Source: Paracoccus aurantiacus (GTDB lineage: Bacteria; Pseudomonadota; Alphaproteobacteria; Rhodobacterales; Rhodobacteraceae). From it: 64,000 nucleotides of DNA. The notes under the pieces were generated by a model, which saw nothing but the letters and a program-made list of their open reading frames with translations, ran no database searches and was not told the DNA's origin. The position numbers and the translations under genes were made by a program. The stretch is from positions 62,001 through 126,000 of the forward strand of contig NZ_VOPL01000004.1 in assembly GCF_007993065.1 (NCBI RefSeq), written 5' to 3'. This document shows positions 26,295-35,351 of this stretch, piece after piece. The number at the start of each line of letters is the position of its first letter. Position 1 is the first letter of the stretch.

Positions 26295-27725
26295 ATGGAC
26301 GGAACAATATTGATCGCCGATGACGACCGCAGCATCCGCACCGTGCTGACACAGGCGCTTAGCCGCGCGGGATGCCGTGTGCATGCGACCGGCAGCCTGC
26401 AACAACTGCTGAAATGGGTCGAGGAAGGTCGCGGCGATCTGGTCGTAACCGACGTGATGATGCCCGACGGGAACGGCATCGACACCATTCCCGCAATCCG
26501 GCGCGCGCGCCCTGATCTGCCCGTGATCGTGATTTCAGCGCAGAACACGATCGTGACCGCGATCCGCGCGACCGAGGCTGAGGCCTTCGACTATCTTCCC
26601 AAACCCTTCGATCTGCCGGATCTGTTGTCGCGTTCGCGCGACGCACTTGCGCGCCGGCCCCGCAAATCTGACCTCGCGCCGCAATTCCGCCCGGTGCAGA
26701 CAATCCCGCATGCCGAGGCGGCAGAAGTTGCGGATCGAGAGCTGCTGCTGATCGGCCATGCCAGTTCCATGCAGGCGCTGTTCCGTCTGGTGGCCAAGGT
26801 GCTGAACGCGGACCTTCCGGTGATGGTGACTGGGCAGGCGGGTGTCGGTAAATCCACCATCGCGCGCGCGCTGCACGAATTCTCGGACCGGACGGGCGGC
26901 CCGCTTGTTGTGCTGACCCCGGCTGATGGTGCCTCGGACACGCTGGCCCGCGCGGTGCAGGAAGCTCGCGGCGGCACGTTGCTGATCGAAAACCCTGCGG
27001 GCTTCGATCCCGCCGCGCAGACCCGCCTTCTGGCACTTCTGGAGCAAACCGACAGCAGCGGGGACGCGCCGCGCCTCGTGTCGACCGCCGGCCCCGATCC
27101 TCAGCAGGAAATGGATGAGGGGCGGCTTCGCGCTGACCTGTTCTATCGCCTTGCAGGGGCGACGATTGCTGTGCCGCCCTTGTCCGCGCGTCGCGATGAT
27201 ATTCCGCCGCTTGCCCGACACCTCATGGCGCGCGCCGCGGCGCAGGGTCTGGCTGAGCGCCCGCTTTCGGAGGAGGTGCTGGCCGAGCTGCGCGGGCAGG
27301 ACTATCCGGGCAATGTTCGGCAGCTGGAAAACCTGCTGCGCCGGCTTGCCCTGACGGGTTCCGGTCCGGTGACGTTGGACGAACTTCGCGAGATGCCGGG
27401 TCAGCAGGCCGCGCCCGCCGGTCAGGGGGCCGCGGCGCCGCGTGCGGTAAGCCGCCCCTCTGGCGGTGGGGCCGGGCAGCTTTCCGCGTCTGTCGCCGAT
27501 CACCTGCAACGCTATTTCGACCTGCATGGCGATGCATTGCCGCCTTCGGGTCTGTATGACCGCATCCTGCGCGAGATCGAGGTTCCGCTTCTGGAAATCG
27601 CTCTTGATGCGACCGGCGGCAATCAGCTTCGTTGCGCGGAATTGCTGGGGATCAACCGCAATACGCTGCGGAAGAAGCTCAGCGACCTGAATATTCAGGT
27701 GACACGACGCCGCAGGGTGATGTAA
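26295..27725 (+). CDS. ntrC: Nitrogen response regulator NtrC lacking the sigma-54 GAFTGA loop
   Basis: The 476-residue regulator has a receiver domain with phospho-acceptor Asp53 (VTDVMMPDG), a degenerate AAA+ domain (about 155-385) and a C-terminal Fis-type helix-turn-helix (CAELLGINRNTLRKKL). The Walker A is GQAGVGKST, but the stretch that normally carries GESEL...GAFTGA, which contacts sigma-54, is absent and the Walker B region is GGTLLIENPAG rather than LDE. Rhodobacter capsulatus NtrC, which works with the housekeeping sigma factor, lacks the same motif. I infer that this NtrC also activates without sigma-54. The start is close behind ntrB. Confidence 0.95.
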   Translation: MDGTILIADDDRSIRTVLTQALSRAGCRVHATGSLQQLLKWVEEGRGDLVVTDVMMPDGNGIDTIPAIRRARPDLPVIVISAQNTIVTAIRATEAEAFDYLPKPFDLPDLLSRSRDALARRPRKSDLAPQFRPVQTIPHAEAAEVADRELLLIGHASSMQALFRLVAKVLNADLPVMVTGQAGVGKSTIARALHEFSDRTGGPLVVLTPADGASDTLARAVQEARGGTLLIENPAGFDPAAQTRLLALLEQTDSSGDAPRLVSTAGPDPQQEMDEGRLRADLFYRLAGATIAVPPLSARRDDIPPLARHLMARAAAQGLAERPLSEEVLAELRGQDYPGNVRQLENLLRRLALTGSGPVTLDELREMPGQQAAPAGQGAAAPRAVSRPSGGGAGQLSASVADHLQRYFDLHGDALPPSGLYDRILREIEVPLLEIALDATGGNQLRCAELLGINRNTLRKKLSDLNIQVTRRRRVM

Positions 27726-27771
27726 AACGGTCACAGCGACGGCGGTAAGCGTCGCGTTGTTGCAACAAAGA

Positions 27772-27787
27772 CGCCGCTAAAGCGGCG
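27772..27787 (+). other. Hairpin directly in front of the ntrY start
   Basis: CGCCGC-TAAA-GCGGCG is a perfect six-base stem with a tetraloop ending one base before the ATG at 27789. It would occupy the ribosome-binding position, so either ntrY uses a later start (ATG 27810, two codons downstream of CAGAACGAG) or the hairpin limits its translation. Confidence 0.5.
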
Positions 27788-27788
27788 C

Positions 27789-30074
27789 ATGACCGAGCAG
27801 AACGAGTTTATGTCAGCACAGGGCCTGACACCCATACGCGCGGCGAAACTGGCCGACCGGCTTGCCCGGCTGGCTGCGCGTCGGCGCTGGCGCACCTTCG
27901 GAACGCTCGCGATTGTCGTCGCGGCACCGGTTCTGGCGGTGCTGACGGTCATTGTTCTGGGCACGGTCGGGGTCACGGGCGGCTCGCGTTGGCTCAGTCT
28001 CGTTCTGGTTCTCGACTTCGTCTATCTGCTGCTGCTGCTTGGGCTGGTTCTGATGCGTCTTGCGCAGATGATCGCATCGCGACGCCGCGCGCGCGCTGGC
28101 TCTCGGTTGCATTCGCGACTGGTTGGCATCTTCGCGCTGATCGCGCTTGTTCCGACTGTACTTGTCGCGCTTTTTGCGGGCGTGGTTATCAATATCGGAC
28201 TTGAGGGGTGGTTTTCCGACCGCGTCAAGGAAGTCGTCGGCAACGCGCAATCTGCGGCCGTGGCCTATCAGCAGGAGCACCGCGTCGATCTGACCGAGGA
28301 CGCGACCACGATTGCCCGCGTTCTGCAGCAGGCGGCGATGGCGGACCCGCTGATCGACGACGGTGACTTGCGCCTGATCCTGACCGAACAGCAGGCCCGC
28401 ATCCAACGCGGGCTACGCGAGGCCTATGTCATAGACGGGGCAGGCGCGATCCATGCGCGGGGCGAACGTTCATACGACTTCTGGTTCGAGCGCCCGGCGG
28501 ATACGGATTTCGATGCGGCGCGCACAGACGGCATCACCTTGATAGAAGACTGGCGGCAAAGCGAATTCCGGGCGCTTGTAGCGCTGCCGCCGCTGGCCGA
28601 CCGCTTCCTGTATGTCACGCGCGATGTTGATGGGCGGCTGCTTGGCCTGCTGGATGATACGCGCCAGACTGTAAGCGAATATCAGCAACTGGAACGTGAT
28701 CGCGGTCGCGTCCTGCTGGAATTTTCGCTGGTCTATCTTGGCTTCGCGCTGCTGCTGATCGCGGCCGCGATGTGGCTGGCGCTGTGGTTTGCCGAGCGGC
28801 TTTCGCGTCCCATCGGGCGGCTTGCCGAAGCGTCCGAACAGGTTGGCGAAGGCAATCTGGACCTGCAAATTCCCGAAGCCGATACCGGCGACGAAATCCA
28901 GACGCTCGGGCAAAGCTTCAACCGGATGACACGTCAGCTGAAGGCGCAGCGAGAGGAGCTTGTCGAAAGCCACCGCGCAAGTGACGAGCAGCGTCGCCTG
29001 TTCGATTCCGTCCTGTCGAGCGTCACGGCCGGCGTGATCGGGCTTGATGAGGAAGGCGATATCGACTTCATGAACCGCTCCGCATCGCGGATGCTTGGTG
29101 TTGACCCGGCACGCGATCACGACCGTCCGCTTTCGGATGTCGTGCCGGAATTTGCGCCGCTTCTCGCGCGTTTATCCTCGACAGTGGCCGAAACGGTGCA
29201 GGACGAAATCCGCCTCGTGCGCGATGGGCATATGGAAAGTCTGTTGGTGCGCATGGCGGTGCGCCACGGCGTCGATGGGGGGCTGGAAGGCTATGTCGTG
29301 GCGTTCGATGACGTCACAGAACTGGTCAGCGCGCAGCGCATGGCTGCGTGGGGCGATGTCGCGCGTCGTGTGGCGCATGAGATCAAGAACCCGTTGACCC
29401 CCATTCAGCTTTCTGCGGAACGTTTGCGGCGCAAGTTCGGCAGGATCACCGCCGATCCCGAAGAACGAGAGTCGGTCGATTCCTATGTCGATGTCATCAT
29501 CCGCCAGACAAATGACCTGCGCCGGATCGTCGATGAATTCTCGCGCTTCGCCCGCATGCCGGAACCGGACAGGCGCGAAACCGACATCGCCAAATTGCTG
29601 CGCGACACCGTGCTTTTGCAGCAGGATGCGGTGAAGGCGGAAATTGTCAGCGACATCCCGGCAGAGCCGGTTCGCGTAGATTGCGATGCGACGATGATGG
29701 CGCAGGTGTTCACGAACCTTCTGAAGAACGCCTCGGAAGCGATTGACGAAAACCGCGATGACCCGCCGCCGGACTGGCGCCCGGAAATCCGTGTTGAGCT
29801 GAGCGAAAGCCCGGATTCGGTCACCATTTCCATCGCTGATAATGGTCCGGGCCTGCCCGAAGACCGATCGCGACTGTTCGAACCCTATGTGACGCTGAAA
29901 CCCGGCGGCACCGGACTTGGTTTGCCCATTGTGAAGAAGATCGTCGAAGAACACGGCGGCACATTCATCCTGACCGACGCGCCCGGCTCGGGTGCGCTGG
30001 CAGAGATGCGTCTGCCCCGCGAACGCAACCCCGTGCGCATTGCACGCAAGAACAAAGAGCAGGACGTGACATGA
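27789..30074 (+). CDS. ntrY: Membrane nitrogen sensor kinase NtrY
   Basis: NtrY is the membrane-bound sensor paired with NtrX; in alphaproteobacteria it responds to nitrogen and redox state. The 761-residue protein has three N-terminal membrane segments (about 35-58, 65-88, 108-132), an extracytoplasmic part, a fourth segment near 310-335, a HAMP domain, a PAS domain (about 400-500), and a kinase core: H box VARRVAHEIKNPLTPIQ, N box LLKNASEAI and the GTGLGLPIV G box. Family length is about 750. A hairpin lies at the annotated start. Its stop overlaps the ntrX start by four bases. Confidence 0.95.
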   Translation: MTEQNEFMSAQGLTPIRAAKLADRLARLAARRRWRTFGTLAIVVAAPVLAVLTVIVLGTVGVTGGSRWLSLVLVLDFVYLLLLLGLVLMRLAQMIASRRRARAGSRLHSRLVGIFALIALVPTVLVALFAGVVINIGLEGWFSDRVKEVVGNAQSAAVAYQQEHRVDLTEDATTIARVLQQAAMADPLIDDGDLRLILTEQQARIQRGLREAYVIDGAGAIHARGERSYDFWFERPADTDFDAARTDGITLIEDWRQSEFRALVALPPLADRFLYVTRDVDGRLLGLLDDTRQTVSEYQQLERDRGRVLLEFSLVYLGFALLLIAAAMWLALWFAERLSRPIGRLAEASEQVGEGNLDLQIPEADTGDEIQTLGQSFNRMTRQLKAQREELVESHRASDEQRRLFDSVLSSVTAGVIGLDEEGDIDFMNRSASRMLGVDPARDHDRPLSDVVPEFAPLLARLSSTVAETVQDEIRLVRDGHMESLLVRMAVRHGVDGGLEGYVVAFDDVTELVSAQRMAAWGDVARRVAHEIKNPLTPIQLSAERLRRKFGRITADPEERESVDSYVDVIIRQTNDLRRIVDEFSRFARMPEPDRRETDIAKLLRDTVLLQQDAVKAEIVSDIPAEPVRVDCDATMMAQVFTNLLKNASEAIDENRDDPPPDWRPEIRVELSESPDSVTISIADNGPGLPEDRSRLFEPYVTLKPGGTGLGLPIVKKIVEEHGGTFILTDAPGSGALAEMRLPRERNPVRIARKNKEQDVT

Positions 30075-31459
30075 GCGACATTCTGATCGTCGATGATGAA
30101 AGGGACATCCGCGAGCTGATCGCAGACATCCTTCAGGACGAGGGTTTTTCGACCCGCACCGCCGCCAATTCGGACGAGGCGATGGATGCGCTGAACGGGG
30201 CGGAACCGGCGCTGATGATCCTTGATATCTGGCTGAAGGACAGCCGGATGGATGGCATCGACATCCTGAAGCAGGTCAAGCGCAACAATCCCGATGTGCC
30301 GGTCATCATCATATCTGGTCACGGCAATATCGAGATCGCTGTCGCCGCGATCCGGCAAGGCGCCTATGACTTCATCGAAAAGCCGTTCAACATCGACCAG
30401 CTTATGGTCGTTATCAACCGCGCGATGGAAACCAACCGCCTTCGTCGCGAAAACGCGCAGCTTCGCCGGGGAGATGTCAAGCTTGCTGAAATGCTGGGCG
30501 GGTCCGCCTCGTTCAAGCGGATGCGCGACCAGCTTGACAAGCTGGCGAAATCGAACGGCCGCGTCATGCTGACCGGCGAGCCGGGGGCGGGCAAGGAACT
30601 CGCCGCGCGCTATATCCACGCGCACAGCCCCCGCGCCGAGGGGCCCTTCGTCATCGTTCCCTGCGCCACGATAGAGCCGGAGCGGATGGAAGAGGTCCTT
30701 TTTGGCCGCGAAAGCCATGATCGTGGGGTCGAGCCGGGCTTGCTGGAACAGGCGCATGGCGGGTCGATCTATTTCGACGAAGTCTCTGACATGCCGCTTG
30801 GCACGCAGCCGAAAATCCTGCGTGTGCTGACGGAACAGCAGTTTGCGCGCGCCGGCGGCTCTGACCGGGTGCGGGTGGATTTGCGCGTCATCTCCTCGAC
30901 CAATCGCGACCTGCCCGCCGAAATTGCGGCCGGCCGCTTCCGGCAGGAGCTTTACGATCGTCTGAATGTCGTGCCGCTGGCCGTGCCGTCTTTGTCAGAC
31001 CGGCGCGAAGATATTCCGATGCTCGCCACCTATTTCATTCAGCAGGTCCATGAGGAGCAGGGTCTGCCGGTCCGGGAACTTTCCGGCGAAACCGAGGCGG
31101 CGCTGCAGGCGATGGACTGGCCGGGCAATATCCGCCAGCTCCGCAATGTGATCGAACGGGTGCTGATTCTGGCCGAGGATAGCGGTGCGATCAAACCGTC
31201 AGAGCTGCAGGGGCAGGGCGGACCACAGGGCGAAGGGGCCGACACGCTGACGCTTGGTCCGCGTATCACCGCCCTGCCGCTGCGCGAAGCGCGAGAGCTG
31301 TTCGAGCGCGAATACCTGCTGAATCAGATCAACCGTTTTGGCGGCAATATCAGCCGCACCGCGCAATTCGTCGGGATGGAGCGCAGCGCCCTGCACCGCA
31401 AGCTGAAATCGCTTGGCGTCGTGGGTGGCCGGGCAGTCGACGAGGAAGAGGATGCCTGA
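30071..31459 (+). CDS. ntrX: Response regulator NtrX
   Basis: The 462-residue partner of NtrY. Receiver domain with phospho-acceptor Asp in LMILDIWLKDS, then an AAA+ domain with Walker A GEPGAGKE and a Walker B in SIYFDEVSDMP, and a C-terminal Fis-type helix-turn-helix (TAQFVGMERSALHRKLKSL). As in other NtrX proteins of this group the GAFTGA loop is replaced, here by LFGRESHDRG, so sigma-54 contact is unlikely and it probably acts as a repressor or a sigma-70 regulator. It is the last gene of the cluster; a strong terminator follows. Confidence 0.95.
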   Translation: MSDILIVDDERDIRELIADILQDEGFSTRTAANSDEAMDALNGAEPALMILDIWLKDSRMDGIDILKQVKRNNPDVPVIIISGHGNIEIAVAAIRQGAYDFIEKPFNIDQLMVVINRAMETNRLRRENAQLRRGDVKLAEMLGGSASFKRMRDQLDKLAKSNGRVMLTGEPGAGKELAARYIHAHSPRAEGPFVIVPCATIEPERMEEVLFGRESHDRGVEPGLLEQAHGGSIYFDEVSDMPLGTQPKILRVLTEQQFARAGGSDRVRVDLRVISSTNRDLPAEIAAGRFRQELYDRLNVVPLAVPSLSDRREDIPMLATYFIQQVHEEQGLPVRELSGETEAALQAMDWPGNIRQLRNVIERVLILAEDSGAIKPSELQGQGGPQGEGADTLTLGPRITALPLREARELFEREYLLNQINRFGGNISRTAQFVGMERSALHRKLKSLGVVGGRAVDEEEDA

Positions 31460-31505
31460 TCAGAAAAGTGCGCGGCAATGCCCCGCGCCCTTTCAGGTTT
31501 ACCGG

Positions 31506-31538
31506 AAGGCCGGGACTCGCGTCCCGGCCTTTTCTTTT
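31506..31538. terminator. Terminator between ntrX and the MltB-type gene
   Basis: A perfect 11-base stem AAGGCCGGGAC/GTCCCGGCCTT with a TCGC tetraloop, followed by TTTCTTTT on the plus strand. It ends one base before the opposing gene's stop, so that gene probably shares the hairpin. Confidence 0.9.
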
Positions 31539-31539
31539 G

Positions 31540-32796
31540 TCAGGTCGCGCGGCGCAGTTGCTGCAGCAGCGTCGCGTTGGCATAGCCGTCGGGCGACACG
31601 CCGATCCGCTGCTGAAACGCCTTGATGGCGGCCATGGTCTTTTCGCCAATCGCTCCGTCCGGCTCGCCCACGTTATATCCCATACGGTTCAGCAGGCGCT
31701 GCACTTCCTCTTTCTCGTTATGGGTCAGCGCACCCGCTTCGCGCGGGAACGACCCCACGATGCCCGGACCGCCCCCGATGCGATTGGCCAGCATTGCCAC
31801 GCCAAGCGCATAATTGTCGGACGCGTTATACGCGCGGATCGCCATGAAGTTCTTCGTGACCAGGAAGGCCGGACCCTGCGCGCCCGCCGGTGCGATGATC
31901 CCGCCCGAGGGCAGTTGCTGCCCGCTGACCGAACGCACGCCCTGCGAAGACCATGTCGCGCCGGATTTGACGTTGCCGCGGCCGGTCTGGCCATAGTTGA
32001 AGCCCTGCGGCAGACGCACCTCGACCACGGCAGGCAGGCCAGGCACCCAGCCCGAGCGGTTCAGATAGGATGCCGTCGATGCCAGCGAGTCGGTCGGATC
32101 GTCCGACCAGATATCGCGGCGGCCATCGCCGTTGAAATCGACCGCATAGGCCAGATACGAGGTCGGCATGAATTGCGTATGCCCCATCGCGCCGGCCCAG
32201 CTTCCCAGCATATGCTCGGGATCGGTGTCACCGGCCTGAAGGATTTTCAGCGCCGCGATCAGCTGGTTCTGGAACATCTCGCCCCGGCGGCCATCGTAGG
32301 CAAGCGTTGCCAGCGACGGGATGATCTGCATCTTGCCGCGGTTGCCGCCGAAGTTGGATTCCATCCCCCAGATCGCCATGACGATGTTGCGGTCGACGCC
32401 GTAACGGCCCTCGACCTGCGCCAGCGTGCCGCCATAGGTGCGCGCAAGCCCGCGGCCCTTGGTGGTGCGGCTGTCGGACGCGGCGCTGTCCAGATATTCC
32501 CAGACCGGGCGCGAGAACTCGGCCTGTTTGCGGTCGAGGCGGATCACTTCGGGGTTATAACGTGCGATGCGCATGGCGCGGTCATAGGTCGCGCCGCTGA
32601 TCCCGGCCGACATCGCGCGCGGTCGGAAGGACTGAATCCATGCCTGCAGCCCTGCTTCGGACGCGGGCGATGCGCCGGTGATCGGCGCGGGCGTCACCGA
32701 CGATCCGGTCGAAACCGACCCGACCGGGGCCGCACATCCCGCCAGAACCGCCAACGCGGCCACCGAGATCATCAGTTTTGTCGATACTCTGCTCAT
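31540..32796 (-). CDS. MltB-type lytic murein transglycosylase lipoprotein
   Basis: A 418-residue lipoprotein (lipobox LAGC, Cys21). The central SLT_2 domain (about 45-340) has catalytic Glu146 in IWGMESNFG, the later GAMGHTQFMPTSYL segment and the WARGVN-like region of the MltB family, which cleaves peptidoglycan glycan strands. The C-terminal 60 residues are a peptidoglycan-binding domain (VQRLLNRMGYNVGEPDGAIG). Start 32796 is chosen because GGGACGG precedes it and the signal peptide begins there. It is at least the third peptidoglycan-modifying enzyme of the window. Confidence 0.94.
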   Translation of the reverse strand: MSRVSTKLMISVAALAVLAGCAAPVGSVSTGSSVTPAPITGASPASEAGLQAWIQSFRPRAMSAGISGATYDRAMRIARYNPEVIRLDRKQAEFSRPVWEYLDSAASDSRTTKGRGLARTYGGTLAQVEGRYGVDRNIVMAIWGMESNFGGNRGKMQIIPSLATLAYDGRRGEMFQNQLIAALKILQAGDTDPEHMLGSWAGAMGHTQFMPTSYLAYAVDFNGDGRRDIWSDDPTDSLASTASYLNRSGWVPGLPAVVEVRLPQGFNYGQTGRGNVKSGATWSSQGVRSVSGQQLPSGGIIAPAGAQGPAFLVTKNFMAIRAYNASDNYALGVAMLANRIGGGPGIVGSFPREAGALTHNEKEEVQRLLNRMGYNVGEPDGAIGEKTMAAIKAFQQRIGVSPDGYANATLLQQLRRAT

Positions 32797-32937
32797 TCCG
32801 TCCCTGCCTTTTGAGGTGATTTGCAGCAACGATAACGTAGCCGAGAGGCAAGGAAAACCGGGTGATTCGCGTCCTATAGCATCGGCGGAAAACCGCGCAT
32901 CACCGGTGCGGCGGACACCGCGAGCGGGTGCGATCTG

Positions 32938-33279
32938 CTAATCCGCACTGTTCCCGGATACCGCGTCCTCGTCGCCAAAGAACGGCTGCATCTGGGCGAC
33001 GATCACGGCATTTTCGTCAAGCGCGCGCTGCATCAGGCCGCGGTCCTCGGCCCCGATCTCCTGCCCGTCGGCCTCTCGCTCCTCAAGCGTGCCATAGCCT
33101 GTCACATCCAGCGGCGACATATCCGCCTGCTTCAGGATCGCCACCGTTTCGCGCACGGCCTCGGCCTCGTCCTTGCCGGAGGCATAGCACAGCAGCCCCG
33201 CGCCTGTCGCACCTTCCGGCAATCCGTCGCCCTCGGACCGGCCAACCTGCACCAGCAGCGTATAGACTTGTTGCGCCAT
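32938..33279 (-). CDS. Conserved hypothetical protein, 113 residues
   Basis: I do not recognise a named domain. The start at 33279 is well supported (MAQQVYTLLVQVGR) and gives a soluble acidic protein with a beta-strand opening, a central TGAGLLCYASGKDEAEAVRE segment that looks like a strand-helix unit, and a mostly helical, acidic end. GGGGG lies upstream. Such proteins appear to be common in Rhodobacteraceae. It is divergent from the ybaK gene, 40 bases apart. No functional claim. Confidence 0.72.
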   Translation of the reverse strand: MAQQVYTLLVQVGRSEGDGLPEGATGAGLLCYASGKDEAEAVRETVAILKQADMSPLDVTGYGTLEEREADGQEIGAEDRGLMQRALDENAVIVAQMQPFFGDEDAVSGNSAD

Positions 33280-33319
33280 TCCAGCCCCCTTAGAAAAATG
33301 CTCAGAACGGGAGTGCGCG

Positions 33320-33787
33320 ATGAGCAAGAGTTTGGCAAGGGTCGAGGCCGCATTGAGCGAGGCGGGGCTGAACGCCGAAATCCGCGAGATGGGCGACACC
33401 AGAACCGCAGCGGACGCCGCCGCCGCAGTCGGCTGCGAGATCGACCAGATCGCGAAATCCATCATCTTCCGGGGCGAAGACAGCGGTCATGTCGTTCTGT
33501 TCCTGACCGCCGGCGGCAACCGTGTCGATCCCGCGAAAGCGACGGCATTGGCTGGCCAACCGCTTGGCAAGGCGGACGCGGCGCTGATCCGGACCGAAAC
33601 CGGCTTTGCAATCGGCGGCGTCGCGCCGGTCGGCCATCGCTCCGCGATCGAGGCATTCATGGACCCCCGTCTGATGGATTTCGATACGCTTTGGGCGGCG
33701 GCCGGAACGCCGCGCCACGTCTTTGCAATCGCGCCTGCCGATCTTGTCCGCATCAGCGGCGCGCGGGTCGCGGATTTCATCGTCTGA
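33320..33787 (+). CDS. YbaK/ProX-family aminoacyl-tRNA deacylase
   Basis: A 155-residue protein of the YbaK/EbsC family, free-standing editing enzymes that hydrolyse mischarged aminoacyl-tRNAs such as Cys-tRNA(Pro) or Ala-tRNA(Pro). Recognisable parts are CEIDQIAKSIIFR with the conserved Lys, FLTAGGNRVDPAKA, and GGVAPVGH near the end of the active cleft. The precise substrate within the family cannot be read. Its TGA overlaps the recO ATG by one base (TGATG), so the two are co-translated. Confidence 0.88.
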   Translation: MSKSLARVEAALSEAGLNAEIREMGDTRTAADAAAAVGCEIDQIAKSIIFRGEDSGHVVLFLTAGGNRVDPAKATALAGQPLGKADAALIRTETGFAIGGVAPVGHRSAIEAFMDPRLMDFDTLWAAAGTPRHVFAIAPADLVRISGARVADFIV

Positions 33788-34500
33788 TGGAATGGCGCGG
33801 CGAGGGCACGGTGATCTTTCGCCGCGCGCATGGCGAACATGCGGCGCTTGTCGATATTCTCAGCCCCGATGCCGGGCGCGTGGCGGGTATCGTGCCGGGC
33901 GGTGCGGGGCGCAGCAAGGCAGCCATGCTGCAACTTGGCAATCGCGTGTCAGCGGTGTGGCGGGCGCGGTTGGAAGATCAGCTTGGCACCTTCACGCTTG
34001 AACCGGCACGCGCGCGTCCGGGGTTGATTGCGAATGCGGCTGCGCTTGACGGCATGAACGCGACCGCCGCGCTGCTGCGCTATGCGCTTGCCGAACGCGA
34101 CCCGCATCCGCGGTTATCGCAGGCAACTGAGGCGTTGTGGGATGCGATGGATGCCGGCGCGGACTGGGCCGGCGAATATGTCCGGTGGGAATTGCTTCTG
34201 CTGGATGAGATGGGCTTCGGTCTTGATCTGAAAAGCTGCGCGCTCAGCGGTGTCGCGCACGGTCTGGCCTATGTCAGCCCGAACACTGGCCGCGCAGTGA
34301 CGGCAGAGGCTGCTGGCGAATATGCGCCACGTCTGCTGCGACTGCCTGCGATGCTGGGTGGGCCGCCTAGCAATGACGAACTTGCGAACGCCCTGACGCT
34401 GACCGGCCATTTCCTGACAACGCGCCTTGCGCATGACCATGTCGGAAAGCCGCTTCCCGCCGCGCGCGAGAGGCTTGTCGCGCGGCTTACCCGTCGCTGA
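33787..34500 (+). CDS. recO: DNA repair protein RecO
   Basis: RecO works with RecR and RecF to load RecA onto SSB-covered single-stranded DNA. The 237-residue protein has an OB-fold N-terminus (EWRGEGTVIFRRAHGEHAAL), a helical body (LRYALAERDPHP...WELLLLDEMGFGLDL) and a C-terminal helical part. The cysteine-rich zinc motif seen in many RecO proteins is reduced to one Cys (LKSCALSG), as in other alphaproteobacterial members. It overlaps ybaK by one base and converges with, and overlaps by 14 bases, the META lipoprotein gene. Confidence 0.92.
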   Translation: MEWRGEGTVIFRRAHGEHAALVDILSPDAGRVAGIVPGGAGRSKAAMLQLGNRVSAVWRARLEDQLGTFTLEPARARPGLIANAAALDGMNATAALLRYALAERDPHPRLSQATEALWDAMDAGADWAGEYVRWELLLLDEMGFGLDLKSCALSGVAHGLAYVSPNTGRAVTAEAAGEYAPRLLRLPAMLGGPPSNDELANALTLTGHFLTTRLAHDHVGKPLPAARERLVARLTRR

Positions 34501-34876
34501 AGCGCAGAACGTGATCCGGCCCGCGAAGTGTCAGAGTTCCGGCCGACCGCGTTGCAGACGTGACTTGGCCCAGTGCGTCAAGGAACCGGGCCTCTCCGCC
34601 TTCGATCAGGCAGGCGCGGCGGGTCGAGGCGATCGCGGGCAGATCGACTACCGGCCAGTCGGCGCTGTTCTGGGCGGTGTAGGCGTTGCATGGGCCGGTG
34701 CCGGAAAGTCGGCTGTCTGAAATCTGCAGCGTCGCGGTTCCGGGAATCGGGCTGCCGTCGATGTCGATCAGCCGGTAGCTGCCATTGAAATCAGTCATCG
34801 TTGGTCCCTCGGCCGCACACCCGCTCAGCAAGGCGAGCGATATGATTGCGGCACCCCTAGAAAACCTCGTCACCAC
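34487..34876 (-). CDS. META-domain lipoprotein (HslJ-like), second copy
   Basis: A 129-residue lipoprotein; lipobox LSGC, Cys20. The META domain has the family elements FNGSYRLIDIDGSPIPGTA, GTGPCNAYTA (GCNxY-type motif) and ACLIEGGEARFLDAL. META domains occur in HslJ, a heat-inducible outer-membrane protein linked to novobiocin tolerance, but no biochemical function is known. It lies downstream of a related lipoprotein, overlapping it by 20 bases, and overlaps recO at the 3' end. The two META genes are clearly related but divergent in sequence. Confidence 0.82.
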   Translation of the reverse strand: MVTRFSRGAAIISLALLSGCAAEGPTMTDFNGSYRLIDIDGSPIPGTATLQISDSRLSGTGPCNAYTAQNSADWPVVDLPAIASTRRACLIEGGEARFLDALGQVTSATRSAGTLTLRGPDHVLRFSDG

Positions 34877-35279
34877 GCGCCTCCCTTCGGTCGAACACCA
34901 TCATCAGCCCCGGACCGCGCAGCACCATGCGTGAATGATCGCGCCGGATTTCTGTCGCACGGGGCAGCATGGTCAGATATTCCGCCTCTGCACGCTGGCG
35001 GATGGGCGAGGCGCAGGGCATGTCGGTGGCATTCAGCTCAAGCGCGCCAAATGCGGGTGCGGTGCCAGCGCGCCGGCCGGAATAGGCATTGCACGGGCCG
35101 ATCCCCGTCAATCGGTCGCCATCGAGGCGAAGTGAGACGTCATGCAGCCAGGGCAGGCCATTAACCTCCATCAGCTTCCAGTCGACCCCGTCAAGGCGTT
35201 GCCTGTCGGGGATATCTGGCGACCCGCAGGCGCCAAGCAGCAGAAGTGCGAGGATCGCAGGTTGCAGCTTCATGGGCAT
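34857..35279 (-). CDS. META-domain lipoprotein, first copy
   Basis: The 140-residue product has a lipoprotein signal (LGAC, Cys18) and a META domain: VDWKLMEVNGLPWL, GIGPCNAYSGR and a Pro-Cys in DMPCASPI. Start is uncertain between two close ATG codons (35279 and 35273); GGAAAC precedes the first. The upstream extension of the frame lacks a signal peptide and is ignored. Tandem with the second META gene, whose start lies 20 bases inside it, so they form one operon after rpsU in the same direction. Confidence 0.8.
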   Translation of the reverse strand: MPMKLQPAILALLLLGACGSPDIPDRQRLDGVDWKLMEVNGLPWLHDVSLRLDGDRLTGIGPCNAYSGRRAGTAPAFGALELNATDMPCASPIRQRAEAEYLTMLPRATEIRRDHSRMVLRGPGLMMVFDRREARGDEVF

Positions 35280-35351
35280 GTTTCCATTTCGTGACGACGC
35301 AAAACCTTTGCGAAAGGGCAGGGTTCCAAAAGACGCGCTGCCACAAAAGCG

